DNA of 64,000 nt. Origin: Paraburkholderia sp. LEh10 (GTDB lineage Bacteria; Pseudomonadota; Gammaproteobacteria; Burkholderiales; Burkholderiaceae). A program made the position numbers and the translations under genes. Positions 17,106 through 25,530 of the stretch are shown here, piece by piece (position 1 is the stretch's first letter; each line of letters opens with the position of its first letter). Where the stretch lies: NCBI RefSeq assembly GCF_017814945.1, contig NZ_JAGIPX010000014.1:101940-165939 (forward strand), read 5' to 3'. Below the pieces are notes generated by a model. That model did not search any database. It saw nothing but the letters and a program-made list of their open reading frames with translations, and was not told where the DNA came from.

Positions 17106-17366
17106 CGAAGCCGTGTCGCGCGACGGCTGCGCGATACTCACGTGCTTTGCGCGACCTAACTGCTTGTTACGAAACTCGCAGACATGTTGCACCTTCGGCA
17201 TGGGGCGCCGCGTACACTGCGCCGACACTGTGAGCGCCATCAGCGTCGCGAGCGCAAGCGGCGTTCGAGTGCGGCTTTCGAGTGCTGCTTTCGGTGCTAT
17301 TGAAATCGAAGCCGCGGGCGCAACATCGGATCGAACAAAACCAACACACATTAAACGGACATCAGC

Positions 17367-17606
17367 ATGACAGCTTTCGGGAAAGCCACGCTCGCCGCCG
17401 CAACGCTCTTTTTTGCCATCGGCGGGACGGCGCATGCGGCGGGCTGCCTCAAGGGCGCCGTGGTCGGCGGCGTCGCGGGACACTATGCGGGCCATCATGC
17501 CGTGGTCGGCGCGGTGGGCGGTTGCATCGTCGGACGCCATCTTGCGAAAAAGCACGCCGAAGAACAGGCCGCGCAACATCAATCGCTCCACGCGCAATAC
17601 CAGTAG
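17367..17606 (+). CDS. Small exported glycine-zipper protein
   Basis: 79 residues: a signal peptide (FGKATLAAATLFFAIGGTAHAA) followed by a glycine-zipper helix pair, GAVVGGVAGHYAGHHAVVGAVGGCIVGRHLAKKH. This resembles the 17-kDa surface antigen/OmpA-associated zipper segments that insert in or span the outer membrane. There are two cysteines, one at the mature N-terminus region (AAGCLKG) without a perfect lipobox. Stand-alone gene; role unknown. Confidence 0.65.
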   Translation: MTAFGKATLAAATLFFAIGGTAHAAGCLKGAVVGGVAGHYAGHHAVVGAVGGCIVGRHLAKKHAEEQAAQHQSLHAQYQ

Positions 17607-17801
17607 ATTCGACGAAGCCTGAGCGTACCGATCGAACCGCGCGCACGATTTAATTCTGCCTTAATTGTCGCGGCTCATTATCCGCTCGCAGGCTTGTCAT
17701 TGATTCCCCTGTGACGTGCCGCCAGAACATCGGCGGCACCCTTTTTCCGCGCAATTCACAAGCCATCTGCCGCCGGAAACGAAGAAAAGAGGTACACCAC
17801 C

Positions 17802-18275
17802 ATGTCGCACAAATCGCGAAGCCGCAAACAGACCCGTCCCGCCATGTCGCCGCTGCTGCGCGCGCTGACGTTCAGCCGCGCGGCGCACGAGCCGATCACG
17901 CGGGCCATGCTTCTGCAGGCGTACGCGAGTCTCGACGCGTTCCGCCGTGGTCATGGCTCGCGCGAGCTTTTCACCACGCTCGGCAGGCAACTGCTGGTCG
18001 CGGAAGAACTCAGCCGCATTGGTCATCGCCCTGACGCGCTGGATGACATCGCCGAAGCGCAGATCGCAATGACGGACATCGACGCCACCGAAAAGGCGAG
18101 CGGCCAGTGGATGATCGACGGCGAGAACTACGCGTGGCTGTCGATCGCGCTCGGCATCTTCGAACGGCAGCTCGCCGCGGCATCGCTCGAAGACATCGCG
18201 AAGGCCGAAGCACGCATGGTCGAAGGCCTGATGCGCACCGAGCAGGATATGGCGCAAGCCGTCGCGACCGCGTAA
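17802..18275 (+). CDS. Hypothetical helical protein
   Basis: 157 residues, soluble and mostly helical, with a basic N-terminus (MSHKSRSRKQTRP). No family is recognised. Repeating AEAQIAMTDIDATEKASGQWMIDGENYAWLSIALGIFERQLAA suggests a long amphipathic helix bundle. AAGAGGT-like bases upstream of the ATG give a plausible ribosome site. It is convergent with plsC. Its composition matches genuine genes of the region. Confidence 0.6.
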   Translation: MSHKSRSRKQTRPAMSPLLRALTFSRAAHEPITRAMLLQAYASLDAFRRGHGSRELFTTLGRQLLVAEELSRIGHRPDALDDIAEAQIAMTDIDATEKASGQWMIDGENYAWLSIALGIFERQLAAASLEDIAKAEARMVEGLMRTEQDMAQAVATA

Positions 18276-18344
18276 GCACGCGACACGCAACACATCACGC
18301 CGATGCCGTGTCGCCCGGCACGATGCGGGCAGATTCCGGGCAAG

Positions 18345-19067
18345 CTAGAGCTTTTGAAGTTCCGCCTGCATCCAGTCATGAACCTCGTGGCTGAGTTCCT
18401 GCGCGGACCGGTCGACGGGCGACAGCGTAGGACCGACGACCACGCGGATATGACCCGCGCCCGTTGGCCAGCCCTTCGCGGGCCACACTTTCCCCGCGTT
18501 GTGGACGACGGGCACGATCATGGCGCCCGTCGCGCAAGCGAGACGCACGCCGCCCGACGTCAGCTTCACGGGCGCGCTGTGCGGCACGCGCGTGCCCTCC
18601 GGAAAGATCACGACGATATCGCCTTTCGCGAGCCGCTGCGCCGCTTCCCGCGTCACGGCGACATGCGCCTGGCGGGGTGAACCCCGATCGAGGCTCACCA
18701 TGTCGAGCCCTCTGAGCACCCAGCCGAAAAACGGAATGCGCAGAAGGTCCTGCTTGAACACAAAGCTGATCCGGCGCGGAAAGAGCGCAAGGAACGCAAG
18801 CGTCTCCCACGTGGACTCGTGACGGCACAGGATGATCGACGGCTCTTTCGGCAGATGCTCCAGACCTTCTATGGAGCAGCGGATGCCCGGCAACACGCGC
18901 ATCACCGCGACGAGCGCCCGGCACCATAGCGCCGCGAGCCCGTAGCGCCCTTGCCGTCCGACGAACGGATACAGCAGCAGCATCAGCACGGACCAGATCG
19001 TTCCGCTGCCGAGCAGATAGACGATGAACAGCCATTTGGTGAGGACAGCGCGCAGGTTATATGTCAT
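18345..19067 (-). CDS. plsC: 1-acyl-sn-glycerol-3-phosphate acyltransferase
   Basis: 240 residues from ATG 19067, which places the N-terminal membrane helices (LTKWLFIVYLLGSGTIWSVLMLLLY) correctly; an upstream ATG would add an unlikely 23 residues. Acyltransferase motif I reads RHESTWET, the variant with E in place of the usual D of H-x4-D, found in beta-proteobacterial members; motif III is FPEGTR. It adds the second acyl chain to lysophosphatidate in phospholipid synthesis at the inner membrane. No other lipid gene is adjacent. Confidence 0.88.
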   Translation of the reverse strand: MTYNLRAVLTKWLFIVYLLGSGTIWSVLMLLLYPFVGRQGRYGLAALWCRALVAVMRVLPGIRCSIEGLEHLPKEPSIILCRHESTWETLAFLALFPRRISFVFKQDLLRIPFFGWVLRGLDMVSLDRGSPRQAHVAVTREAAQRLAKGDIVVIFPEGTRVPHSAPVKLTSGGVRLACATGAMIVPVVHNAGKVWPAKGWPTGAGHIRVVVGPTLSPVDRSAQELSHEVHDWMQAELQKL

Positions 19068-19158
19068 TGGCAAAGACTTGGAGGGGCGCAAGGCAAACCC
19101 AGATACTACCGGCGATGACGAAACCGCATGCGGCAAAGCTGCGGCACGCGAAAAAGAA

Positions 19159-19180
19159 AACGCCGGCCAAGGCCGGCGTT
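19159..19180 (-). terminator. Rho-independent terminator (minus strand)
   Basis: AACGCCGGCC and GGCCGGCGTT form a perfect 10-bp stem around AA. On the minus strand it is followed by TTTTCTTTTT. It would end transcripts coming from the right, that is from the GGDEF-EAL relic. Between it and the relic's stop (about 19181-19457) no gene is supported. Confidence 0.7.
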
Positions 19181-19457
19181 CAGAGTGTAGTTTTGGAGGC
19201 TGAGGTCGCCTTACGGCGCCAGAAGGTTAGGCATTCGGCAAAGTCTCGCACCGCACGGCGCGCTCGCTTTGCAGACGGTTCAACGCTTCGCCCCTTTGGA
19301 CTTGTCGCTATGCGCAAACTTCCCCCGTGCGCACGCAGAGTATCGCCGAGACACACTCGACGAATTGTGTGCCAGCCAACACTCAGACGAAATGCGCCGC
19401 CCGCGCAAATCGTGCCGATCGCGCCGATCGGTGGATCGCGCCGCCGAGGCGCTCGCG

Positions 19458-20700
19458 TCATGACAGGGTCGCCTGCGGGCACATGGCCCGGAAAGCACCC
19501 AGATCCGCAGCTGGCACGGGCCGTCCGAGCAGCAAGCCTTGCAGCGAATTGCAGCCTAGCCGCGTCAAAAATTCCTTTTGCGTGTCTCGACGCCTTCCGC
19601 GACGATATCGATGCCGAGTGTCTGCTCAAGCGCGACCACGGACGATACGATCGCCGCATCCTCCGCGTCGTGCGCAAGCTCGCGCACGAAGCCGCGGTCG
19701 ATCTTCAGCTCGCTCGCCGGCAGGCGCTTGAGGTACATCAGGCTCGAATAGCCGGTGCCGAAGTCGTCGATGGAGATGCGCACGCCCATGTCGTGGAGGC
19801 TTTGCAGGATTCTCAGGCTTGCCTCGACATCGCGCATCGCCGCCGACTCCGTTACCTCGATCGTCAGATGGCGAGGATCGACGCGATGCCGCGCGAGCGT
19901 ATCGCGCACGAGCGCCGTCAGTTGCGGGTGGCTGAACTGCACGGGCGACAGATTGACGGCCACATTCCAGCCGAACGCACCCGTGTCGTGCCATTCGCGG
20001 ATCTGGCGGCACGCCTCGTCGAGCACCCACTCGCCGATGGGCACGATCAGCCCGGTCTTCTCGGCGAGCGGAATGAATTCGTCGGGGCCGACCAGGCCGC
20101 GCGTCGGATGCGCCCAGCGCACGAGCGCTTCGACGCCCGTAATCGGCCCGTCCGGCGCGGCGAACTGCGGCTGGTAGTGCAACACCAGCTGCTTGCGCTC
20201 GATCGCCGTGCGCAGGTCCTGCGTCAGCTGCAACTGGCCCTGCATGTTCTCGTTCATCGACGCGTCGAAGAAACAAAACGCATTGCGGCCGAGCGACTTC
20301 GCGTGATACATCGCGGCGTCGGCGTGCATCAGCGCGTCGTGCGCGCACGCGCCGTCGGCGGGACACAGCGCGATGCCGATGCTCGCCGAAATCCGCAGAT
20401 CGTGGCCCGCCACGTCGAACGACGCGCCAATCGCGGCGAGCAGCCGGCTCGCAACGGCCGACGCGCCCGCCGCGCCCTCATCGGGAATGAGCAGCACGAA
20501 TTCGTCGCCGCCCACGCGCGCGACCGTATCCCTCGCGCGCACCGCCGCCGCGAGCCGCTGCGCGACCTGGACCAGCAGGCGGTCGCCGACCTGATGGCCG
20601 TACGCATCGTTGACGACCTTGAAGCCGTCGAGGTCCATGAACATCAACGCAAACTGGCCGCCCTCGGTCTTCGCTATATCGACAGATGGGGAGCCAATGT
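19458..20700 (-). pseudogene. GGDEF-EAL protein, 5'-truncated and frameshifted
   Basis: The main frame (20647 to 19565) encodes a GGDEF domain with intact GGDEF (ARVGGDEFVLLIP) followed by an EAL domain (EALVRWAHP, NLSPVQF, DDFGTGYSSLMYLKRLP, KIDRGFV). Homology starts abruptly near IGS...DIAKTEGGQFALMFMDLDGF at about 20695, with no sensor region and an in-frame stop just upstream. Near 19570 the frame breaks at VAEGVETRK; adding one A to a run of four restores KEFLTRLGC...LQGLLLGRPVP and a stop at 19458. So the gene has lost its 5' half and a base, unless the base is a sequencing error. Cyclic-di-GMP turnover would have been its role. Confidence 0.75.
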
Positions 20701-20712
20701 TAAGTGCAAAGG

Positions 20713-20742
20713 TAAAATTCCGAGCCTCCGCTCGGTTTTACG
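20713..20742. terminator. Near-perfect inverted repeat with T-tracts on both sides
   Basis: CCGAGC (20721-20726) and GCTCGG (20731-20736) form a stem with a CTCC loop, extended by GTAAAA/TTTTAC. On the plus strand TTTT follows, on the minus strand AATTTTAC. It can serve as a bidirectional terminator. It lies exactly where the GGDEF-EAL homology stops. Confidence 0.5.
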
Positions 20743-21360
20743 ATTGCGTCGGTGCGCGTCCCACTGGCCGGGACGCAGCGTTCCGTGTAGCGCGTCAGTC
20801 GTGCATCACGACTATCCGGACCTTGCTGGTCAGCGACGGCAGCACGAGATCCGATACGCGGACCGCGCGCCCATCGAAGAGCCGTTGCTCCAGCTTGCCC
20901 AGTAGCGACCGTCCCTGACCGAGCGCGAACGCGCCCGTCCCTTCCGTCTCTTTCTGAACCGTGCGACGCGGCGAACATGATGCGCTCGACGCGGCTCGAT
21001 CTCGATACGAAAAACGCTTCCACGCAGGTCGGATCCTTTGCGGCGCCCGTTCTTGCCCGACGGCTGCGCCGCGCAGCGGATGGTGAAACAGACCCGTACG
21101 CCCGACGGCCCGCGATGTAAGAAACCGTGAGGCGGCGGTTGCTTCGCAATACGCCGGCTTCAAATCGCGCAGCCCGCGAACGTTCTTCTATTTACCGGCG
21201 CGCGCCATCGCGCACGACTCGACTTGCGAACGTCACGCTTCGGTACGGGCGAAGTCTGGATTTGGAACTTCCAGATTGTGAGCGGTAAAGCGCGGCCTTA
21301 CTCTGCACTGCACGGGTTGCCGGCATCACGCGCCTTCGCATCTGCATCAGGAGACACCCC
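20743..21360. other. 618 bp without a supportable gene
   Basis: Open frames exist on the minus strand, including one ending in ALGQGRSLLGKLEQRLFDGRAVRVSD near 20800, which has a protein-like look and could be the tail of a decayed gene. Its upstream part is arginine-rich shadow sequence and I recognise no family. Nothing else is visible. Confidence 0.35.
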
Positions 21361-21504
21361 ATGCTTTCTGCTTTGGTCGAAACAGTCGGCGCGCTCGGCA
21401 TCCTGGCGAGCGTCGCGGCGAAGATCGCCGAATTGCGCAAGGAGTCCAAACGTTGCGCGAAAGTCCGCGGCGATAAAAAAGCCCCTCCGAATAGGGGTCG
21501 ATGA
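21361..21504 (+). CDS. Possible small protein (47 residues)
   Basis: ATG 21361 is preceded by AGGAGA at good spacing. The product begins MLSALVETVGALGILASVAAKIAELRKESK, an amphipathic/hydrophobic helix followed by a basic tail. The last ten codons are the sequence of a minus-strand terminator-like hairpin, which speaks against a long-conserved C-terminus. No family recognised. Reported because of the ribosome site. Confidence 0.3.
   Translation: MLSALVETVGALGILASVAAKIAELRKESKRCAKVRGDKKAPPNRGR
21475..21497 (-). terminator. Terminator-like hairpin (minus strand)
   Basis: On the minus strand CCCCT, six bases, AGGGG, one base, then TTTTTT. It would terminate a transcript from the right, where only a decayed lipoprotein fragment is seen. 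Confidence 0.5.
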
Positions 21505-21524
21505 ATCGCCTGCGAACCGTGAAT

Positions 21525-21733
21525 TGCGTTTCGGTGCAAGGCGCCGTCAACTTCCCCGCGATGAGGCCCGAGGGAATCGCCGCAAGCGCTGCTGTCACGC
21601 GAGCTTGATCGAACGACGCCGCGGCGAACGCGGCGGGTGTCGCGGCGGGCGCGTGGCTCGTCGCGAGGTCGTTGCCGCCGCGGCAGGCCGCGAGCAGCGA
21701 TGCCGTCGCCGCGCTGCCGAGCGGCAGCTACCG
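21525..21733 (-). pseudogene. Relic of an exported lipoprotein gene (N-terminal part)
   Basis: A minus-strand frame without a start codon reads TASLLAACRGGNDLATSHAP, close to a lipobox plus the glycine-rich linker common after it in this group, then AATPAAFAAASFDQARVTAALAAIPSGLIAGKLTAPCTETQF. The frame is preceded by stops and runs into a terminator, so only the first 70 residues or so of a once longer secreted protein remain. The family is not identified. This is a reading of composition, not of a match. Confidence 0.3.
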
Positions 21734-21926
21734 TTAGCCACCGTTAGCCAGCGATGATCGTCATGGCCTTGCGACCTGCGTAGTCGAGTGGCTGCGCGAT
21801 GTTTTCGTGATCCATTGGTGGGGTTGGCTGGCTGGTTTGTCGGCTCAACAGGCTCAACGGACTCAACAATCAGCCCGCGCCCAGGCTCGCTCGTGCATGG
21901 CGGCGCGCCGGTCTGACGCGCTCCCG

Positions 21927-22628
21927 TCAGACCCTTCCGGCGACAGGAATCAGCGCCCCCGTAATGCATTGCGCGTCTTTCGACAGCAGAAACGCGATCA
22001 CCGCGGCGATCTGTTCGGGCGTCACCCAGCGCGTGAAATCCGCATCGGGCATGTCGGCGCGGTTTTGCGGCGTATCGATGATGCTCGGCAAGATCGCGTT
22101 GACGGTCGCGCCCTTGTCCTTGAGTTCTTCGGCGAGCGCCTCCGTCAAACGCATCACCGCGGCTTTCGACGCGGCATAAGCGCCCATTCCCATGCCGGCC
22201 TTCAACGCCGCCATTGCACCGATATTGACGATCCGCCCGCCCGCGCCCGCCGTCAGATGCGCAAGCGCCGCCTTCGATGCGTTCAGCGTCGTCTTCACAT
22301 TCACGTCGAACATGCGTTCCCAGCTTGCCGCGCTGCCATCGGCGACCGTCTCCCAGCTGAATCCGCCTGCCACGTTGACGAGCGCGTTCAGCCCGCCGAG
22401 TTCGCTTGCAATCGAATCGATTGCGGCCTGCGCAGCGTTCGGCTGCGCGAGATCGACACCGCCCGCAACGCACGCCTGCGCCAGCGACGCGGGCAAGTTT
22501 GCGGGCGCGTTGCCCCTGCCGATCAGCGCGACTTTCGCGCCGCGCTGCGCCAGCACTTGCGCCGTCACGAGACCGAGGCTGCCGAAGGCGCCCGTAATGG
22601 CGACGATGGTTCCGTCCAGACTGTTCAT
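21927..22628 (-). CDS. Short-chain dehydrogenase/reductase
   Basis: 233 residues. The cofactor motif is TGAFGSLGLVTA (residues 13-24), NVAGG replaces the usual NNAG, and the catalytic YAASK is present. The expected serine before the tyrosine is missing: the segment reads IVNIGAMAALKAGMGMGAYAASK, so Ala or Gly stand where Ser is normal. The C-terminus GALIPVAGRV is typical. Activity may be altered or the protein may have a binding role. It lies alone, with 490 gene-poor bases upstream. Confidence 0.85.
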   Translation of the reverse strand: MNSLDGTIVAITGAFGSLGLVTAQVLAQRGAKVALIGRGNAPANLPASLAQACVAGGVDLAQPNAAQAAIDSIASELGGLNALVNVAGGFSWETVADGSAASWERMFDVNVKTTLNASKAALAHLTAGAGGRIVNIGAMAALKAGMGMGAYAASKAAVMRLTEALAEELKDKGATVNAILPSIIDTPQNRADMPDADFTRWVTPEQIAAVIAFLLSKDAQCITGALIPVAGRV

Positions 22629-23118
22629 GAAGTACGCGCTCCCAAATGTAAGTCAAAGCCCGTCGAGCCACTCCACGCCCATTGACGGGGACGAACTTCC
22701 ACACGCATGACATTTTTATAGAGCAGCGGGAGCGAAAGCACACGCCGAGCGTTGATAAGGGCAACGGCGCGAATGCGCGATGCGCACCGGCACGTCCACA
22801 CGTTGCCGGACGCGCGGCAAACCGCGCCGGACACCCGGCAAAGCGCGCGCGACGCGTAGAGCAAAAAAGGACGATGGGATAAAGACGCGCGACGCGCGGA
22901 CAAGGTTCGTTCGGATACTCGGCCGCATAGTGAGTCTCGAGACGGCATCGAGCACCATGAATCATCTGTTGCAGCAAGCGCGTTACAGAACGTCGGGCAG
23001 CAAGGTCTCTTGAAGTCAGGTGTCCAGCCATTTCCATCGCCGTAGTCAGGCATGAAGCGCCGCCGACCAGCACGGCCACGAAAATTCGCCGACCCCTTTC
23101 GTAACAGGAGGCTTTGTC
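22629..23118. other. 490 bp without a supportable gene
   Basis: Only arginine-rich shadow frames are present. The end of the stretch carries the AGGAGG ribosome site of the next gene. No hairpin terminator or clear operator was seen. Confidence 0.4.
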
Positions 23119-23643
23119 ATGCGTCACCTGCCGGACCCGCAGCGATGCTGCATCAGTGAAGACTCACAAGCGGCGTATCTAGCGCAATTGCACAGCGATC
23201 CGCTGATGCGCGACAGTCTTGCGCTGCTGCCGCCCGTGCTGCTGCTCGCGTTGCTGCATGTGCATACGCATGTCGGCTGGGATGCCTGCTTCGCGGTGGT
23301 GCGCCAACTGGACAACGACCACGGCAGACACATGCGAGAGCTCAGCACCGCGCTCTCGCTCCTGAGGTCGCTGCGCGGCACGCGGATACTCGATCCGCTC
23401 GTATGGCACGCCGCCGCGCGCCGGTTGATGCACGCGATCGCCGGACCTTGCGCTGCGTCGCCTTCGATGCCGATGCGAACGGCGCGCCCCGACGCCGCAC
23501 ACCGCATGCAAAGCGATGCGCGCGCGGACACGCCGGGCGAGCGTGCGCGCCCGATGCGTGCCGCCCGCGTGGGCCGTGCAATCATCGATTGGGAACGTTA
23601 CGGGCTTTCGGCCATGACGTCGGCGCCGTTGACGTGGCTATGA
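23119..23643 (+). CDS. Hypothetical protein
   Basis: 174 residues with an excellent ribosome site (AGGAGG, 23105-23110) before ATG 23119. The first 100 residues are helical and leucine-rich (DSLALLPPVLLLALLHVHTHVGWDACFAVVRQLDNDHGRHM), and the rest is arginine-rich low complexity. The last 46 bases overlap the 3' end of the convergent AraC gene. No family recognised. Confidence 0.5.
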   Translation: MRHLPDPQRCCISEDSQAAYLAQLHSDPLMRDSLALLPPVLLLALLHVHTHVGWDACFAVVRQLDNDHGRHMRELSTALSLLRSLRGTRILDPLVWHAAARRLMHAIAGPCAASPSMPMRTARPDAAHRMQSDARADTPGERARPMRAARVGRAIIDWERYGLSAMTSAPLTWL

Positions 23644-24605
23644 CGCTTTCGCCAGGCCGCTGGCGGCATGCCGAACTCGCGCCGGAACGCACGGTGAAAC
23701 GCCGATTCCGATTCGTAGCCGACTTCTTCGGCGATGGCTGCAATGGCCTTGCTGCTGTACGACAACTCCTGCGCCGCGACGATCAGGCGCCAGCGCGCCA
23801 GATATTGCATCGGCGGCTGTCCCAGCAGGTCGCTGAAGCGGGCCGCGAACGCCGAGCGCGACAGTCCGACTTTCCGCGCAAGCTCATCGACGGTCCAGTT
23901 GTACGCGGGCTGCGCATGCAAAATGGACAGCGCGCGGCCGACGAACCTGTCCTTTACGCCCGCGAGCCAGTTCTTGCGGTCAGCGGGCAAGTCGTCGATG
24001 CAGCGTCGCACGGCCCACACGAACAGCAGTTCCGACAGCCGCGCGAGAACGATCGCGCTGCCTGCGCGCCGTTGCGCCGCTTCGGCGGCGGCAAAGCGCA
24101 GCGACGCTTCGAGCCACGCCGATTGCGGGTCGTTGCGCACGTCGACCTTGAAGAGGCGCGGCAGCGAGCCGAGCACGGGATTGCTGAGCGCGTCGTCACA
24201 CGCAAGGAAGCCGCACAGGATGCGTGTCGGCGCGCCGCCTCCTCCGTATGAGAGGTTCATCACTTCGCCCGGCATGGTTTCGATCTGCGTTTCGAGAAGC
24301 GGTCCCGCCGGCACGGGAGAGAGATCGAGCGCGCTGCCCATGATGTGCGCCTCGCCTTGCGGCACGACGAGCAGCTCGCCGGCGCCGACGTGAATCGCGG
24401 GATCGGTCCGATCGGGAAGATGCGCCCAGCAGGTCCCCTCCGTGATCAGATGATAGGAAACGACGCGATCCGATCTCGGCAGATAGGCCGTGCACAACCC
24501 CTGATCGGCGTGTCCGATCAGACACCACGGCGCCGTCAGCTCGGCGTGGAGATAGACTGCACCGCCAAGGCGCACGACGCGCAACACGTCGGAGACCGCA
24601 TCCAT
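23598..24605 (-). CDS. AraC-family transcriptional regulator with cupin sensor
   Basis: 335 residues. The N-terminal half is the AraC-type cupin (HLITEGTCWAHLP, VGAGELLVVPQGEAHIMGS). The C-terminal 100 residues carry two helix-turn-helix units: WTVDELARKVGLSRSAFAARFSDLLGQPPMQYLARWRL and KAIAAIAEEVGYESESAFHRAFRREFGMPPAAWRK. The cupin_6 group often controls an adjacent SDR or oxidoreductase; the nearest such gene is the SDR at 21.9 kb, about 1 kb away on the same strand. Confidence 0.87.
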   Translation of the reverse strand: MDAVSDVLRVVRLGGAVYLHAELTAPWCLIGHADQGLCTAYLPRSDRVVSYHLITEGTCWAHLPDRTDPAIHVGAGELLVVPQGEAHIMGSALDLSPVPAGPLLETQIETMPGEVMNLSYGGGGAPTRILCGFLACDDALSNPVLGSLPRLFKVDVRNDPQSAWLEASLRFAAAEAAQRRAGSAIVLARLSELLFVWAVRRCIDDLPADRKNWLAGVKDRFVGRALSILHAQPAYNWTVDELARKVGLSRSAFAARFSDLLGQPPMQYLARWRLIVAAQELSYSSKAIAAIAEEVGYESESAFHRAFRREFGMPPAAWRKRHSHVNGADVMAESP

Positions 24606-24824
24606 GAAGCACCGTCCTTCATATTCGGCATGCTGCTAACAAGACGGCGGCCGTGCCGTCTTTTGCAAGTCCACCGAAAGGATACTCCGATCGCCGCGCA
24701 CGGGTGCCGAACCTGCACACCGGCTGCATAAGCGTGACATAAGCTTCGGCCCGTACGATCGCATCGGCATACTGCGCTTTCTTCGGAGGGCGTTCCAGAC
24801 CATCGGCATCGACGCGATTACGGC

Positions 24825-25427
24825 ATGACGACACTCGAAGCATTCAACCAGGCGCTCTTTCTCACGATCAACGCGACGACGTCGACACCGCACTGGCAAA
24901 TCGGCGTCGCGCTGGCAGTCGCCGATTACGTCGTCTATCTCGTTCCGCTGGTGCTGGGCGCGCTCTGGCTGCTGGGCGGACAACATCAGCGCGAAACGGC
25001 AATCCGCGCATGTTGCGTCGCACTGCTTGCGCTCGGATTCAATCAGATCATCGGGCTTTACTGGATGCATCCACGGCCGTTCATGATGGGAGTCGGCCAT
25101 ACGTTTATCGAGCATGCGCCGGATTCATCGTTTCCGAGCGATCACGGCACGGTATTCGCCAGTGTCGCGTTGACCTTGCTGGTCGCGCGCATGCGATGGT
25201 ACGGCTCACTGATGCTCGTTGCCGGGCTTGCCGTTGCGTGGGCGCGCCTTTTTATCGGCGTGCACTTTCCGCTCGATATGGCGGGCGCTGTCGTGATCGC
25301 TTGTGTCGCGTTCGCCGTTGTGATGCCGCTTTGGTCGTTGGCAGGTGAAGCCGTCACGAATGCGCTGATCGCGCTGTATCGAAAGCTACTCGCGTGGCCG
25401 ATCGGGCGCGGGTGGATATCGCAGTGA
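24825..25427 (+). CDS. PAP2-family phosphatase, undecaprenyl-diphosphatase-like
   Basis: 200 residues with five or six membrane helices. The lipid phosphatase motifs are complete: HPRPFMMG, PSDHG and ARLFIGVHFPLD. The order and spacing fit BcrC/YbjG, which recycle undecaprenyl diphosphate in cell-wall synthesis and give bacitracin tolerance. The gene is alone and divergent from the AraC regulator. Confidence 0.85.
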   Translation: MTTLEAFNQALFLTINATTSTPHWQIGVALAVADYVVYLVPLVLGALWLLGGQHQRETAIRACCVALLALGFNQIIGLYWMHPRPFMMGVGHTFIEHAPDSSFPSDHGTVFASVALTLLVARMRWYGSLMLVAGLAVAWARLFIGVHFPLDMAGAVVIACVAFAVVMPLWSLAGEAVTNALIALYRKLLAWPIGRGWISQ

Positions 25428-25530
25428 GCGGCGGCCAGCCGTACACGCCGCTATTCGAGCGGCTCGCGTGCGGCCTGCGTCCCACTTCGAATGGGGAGGC
25501 GCTGAACGAGCACGCGCGCCGTCCATCGGT

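Noticed and set aside
19061..20905. 614-codon plus-strand frame across the GGDEF-EAL relic
   Set aside because: Antisense composition (Arg, Ala, His) and it crosses a terminator hairpin; the GGDEF and EAL motifs lie on the other strand.
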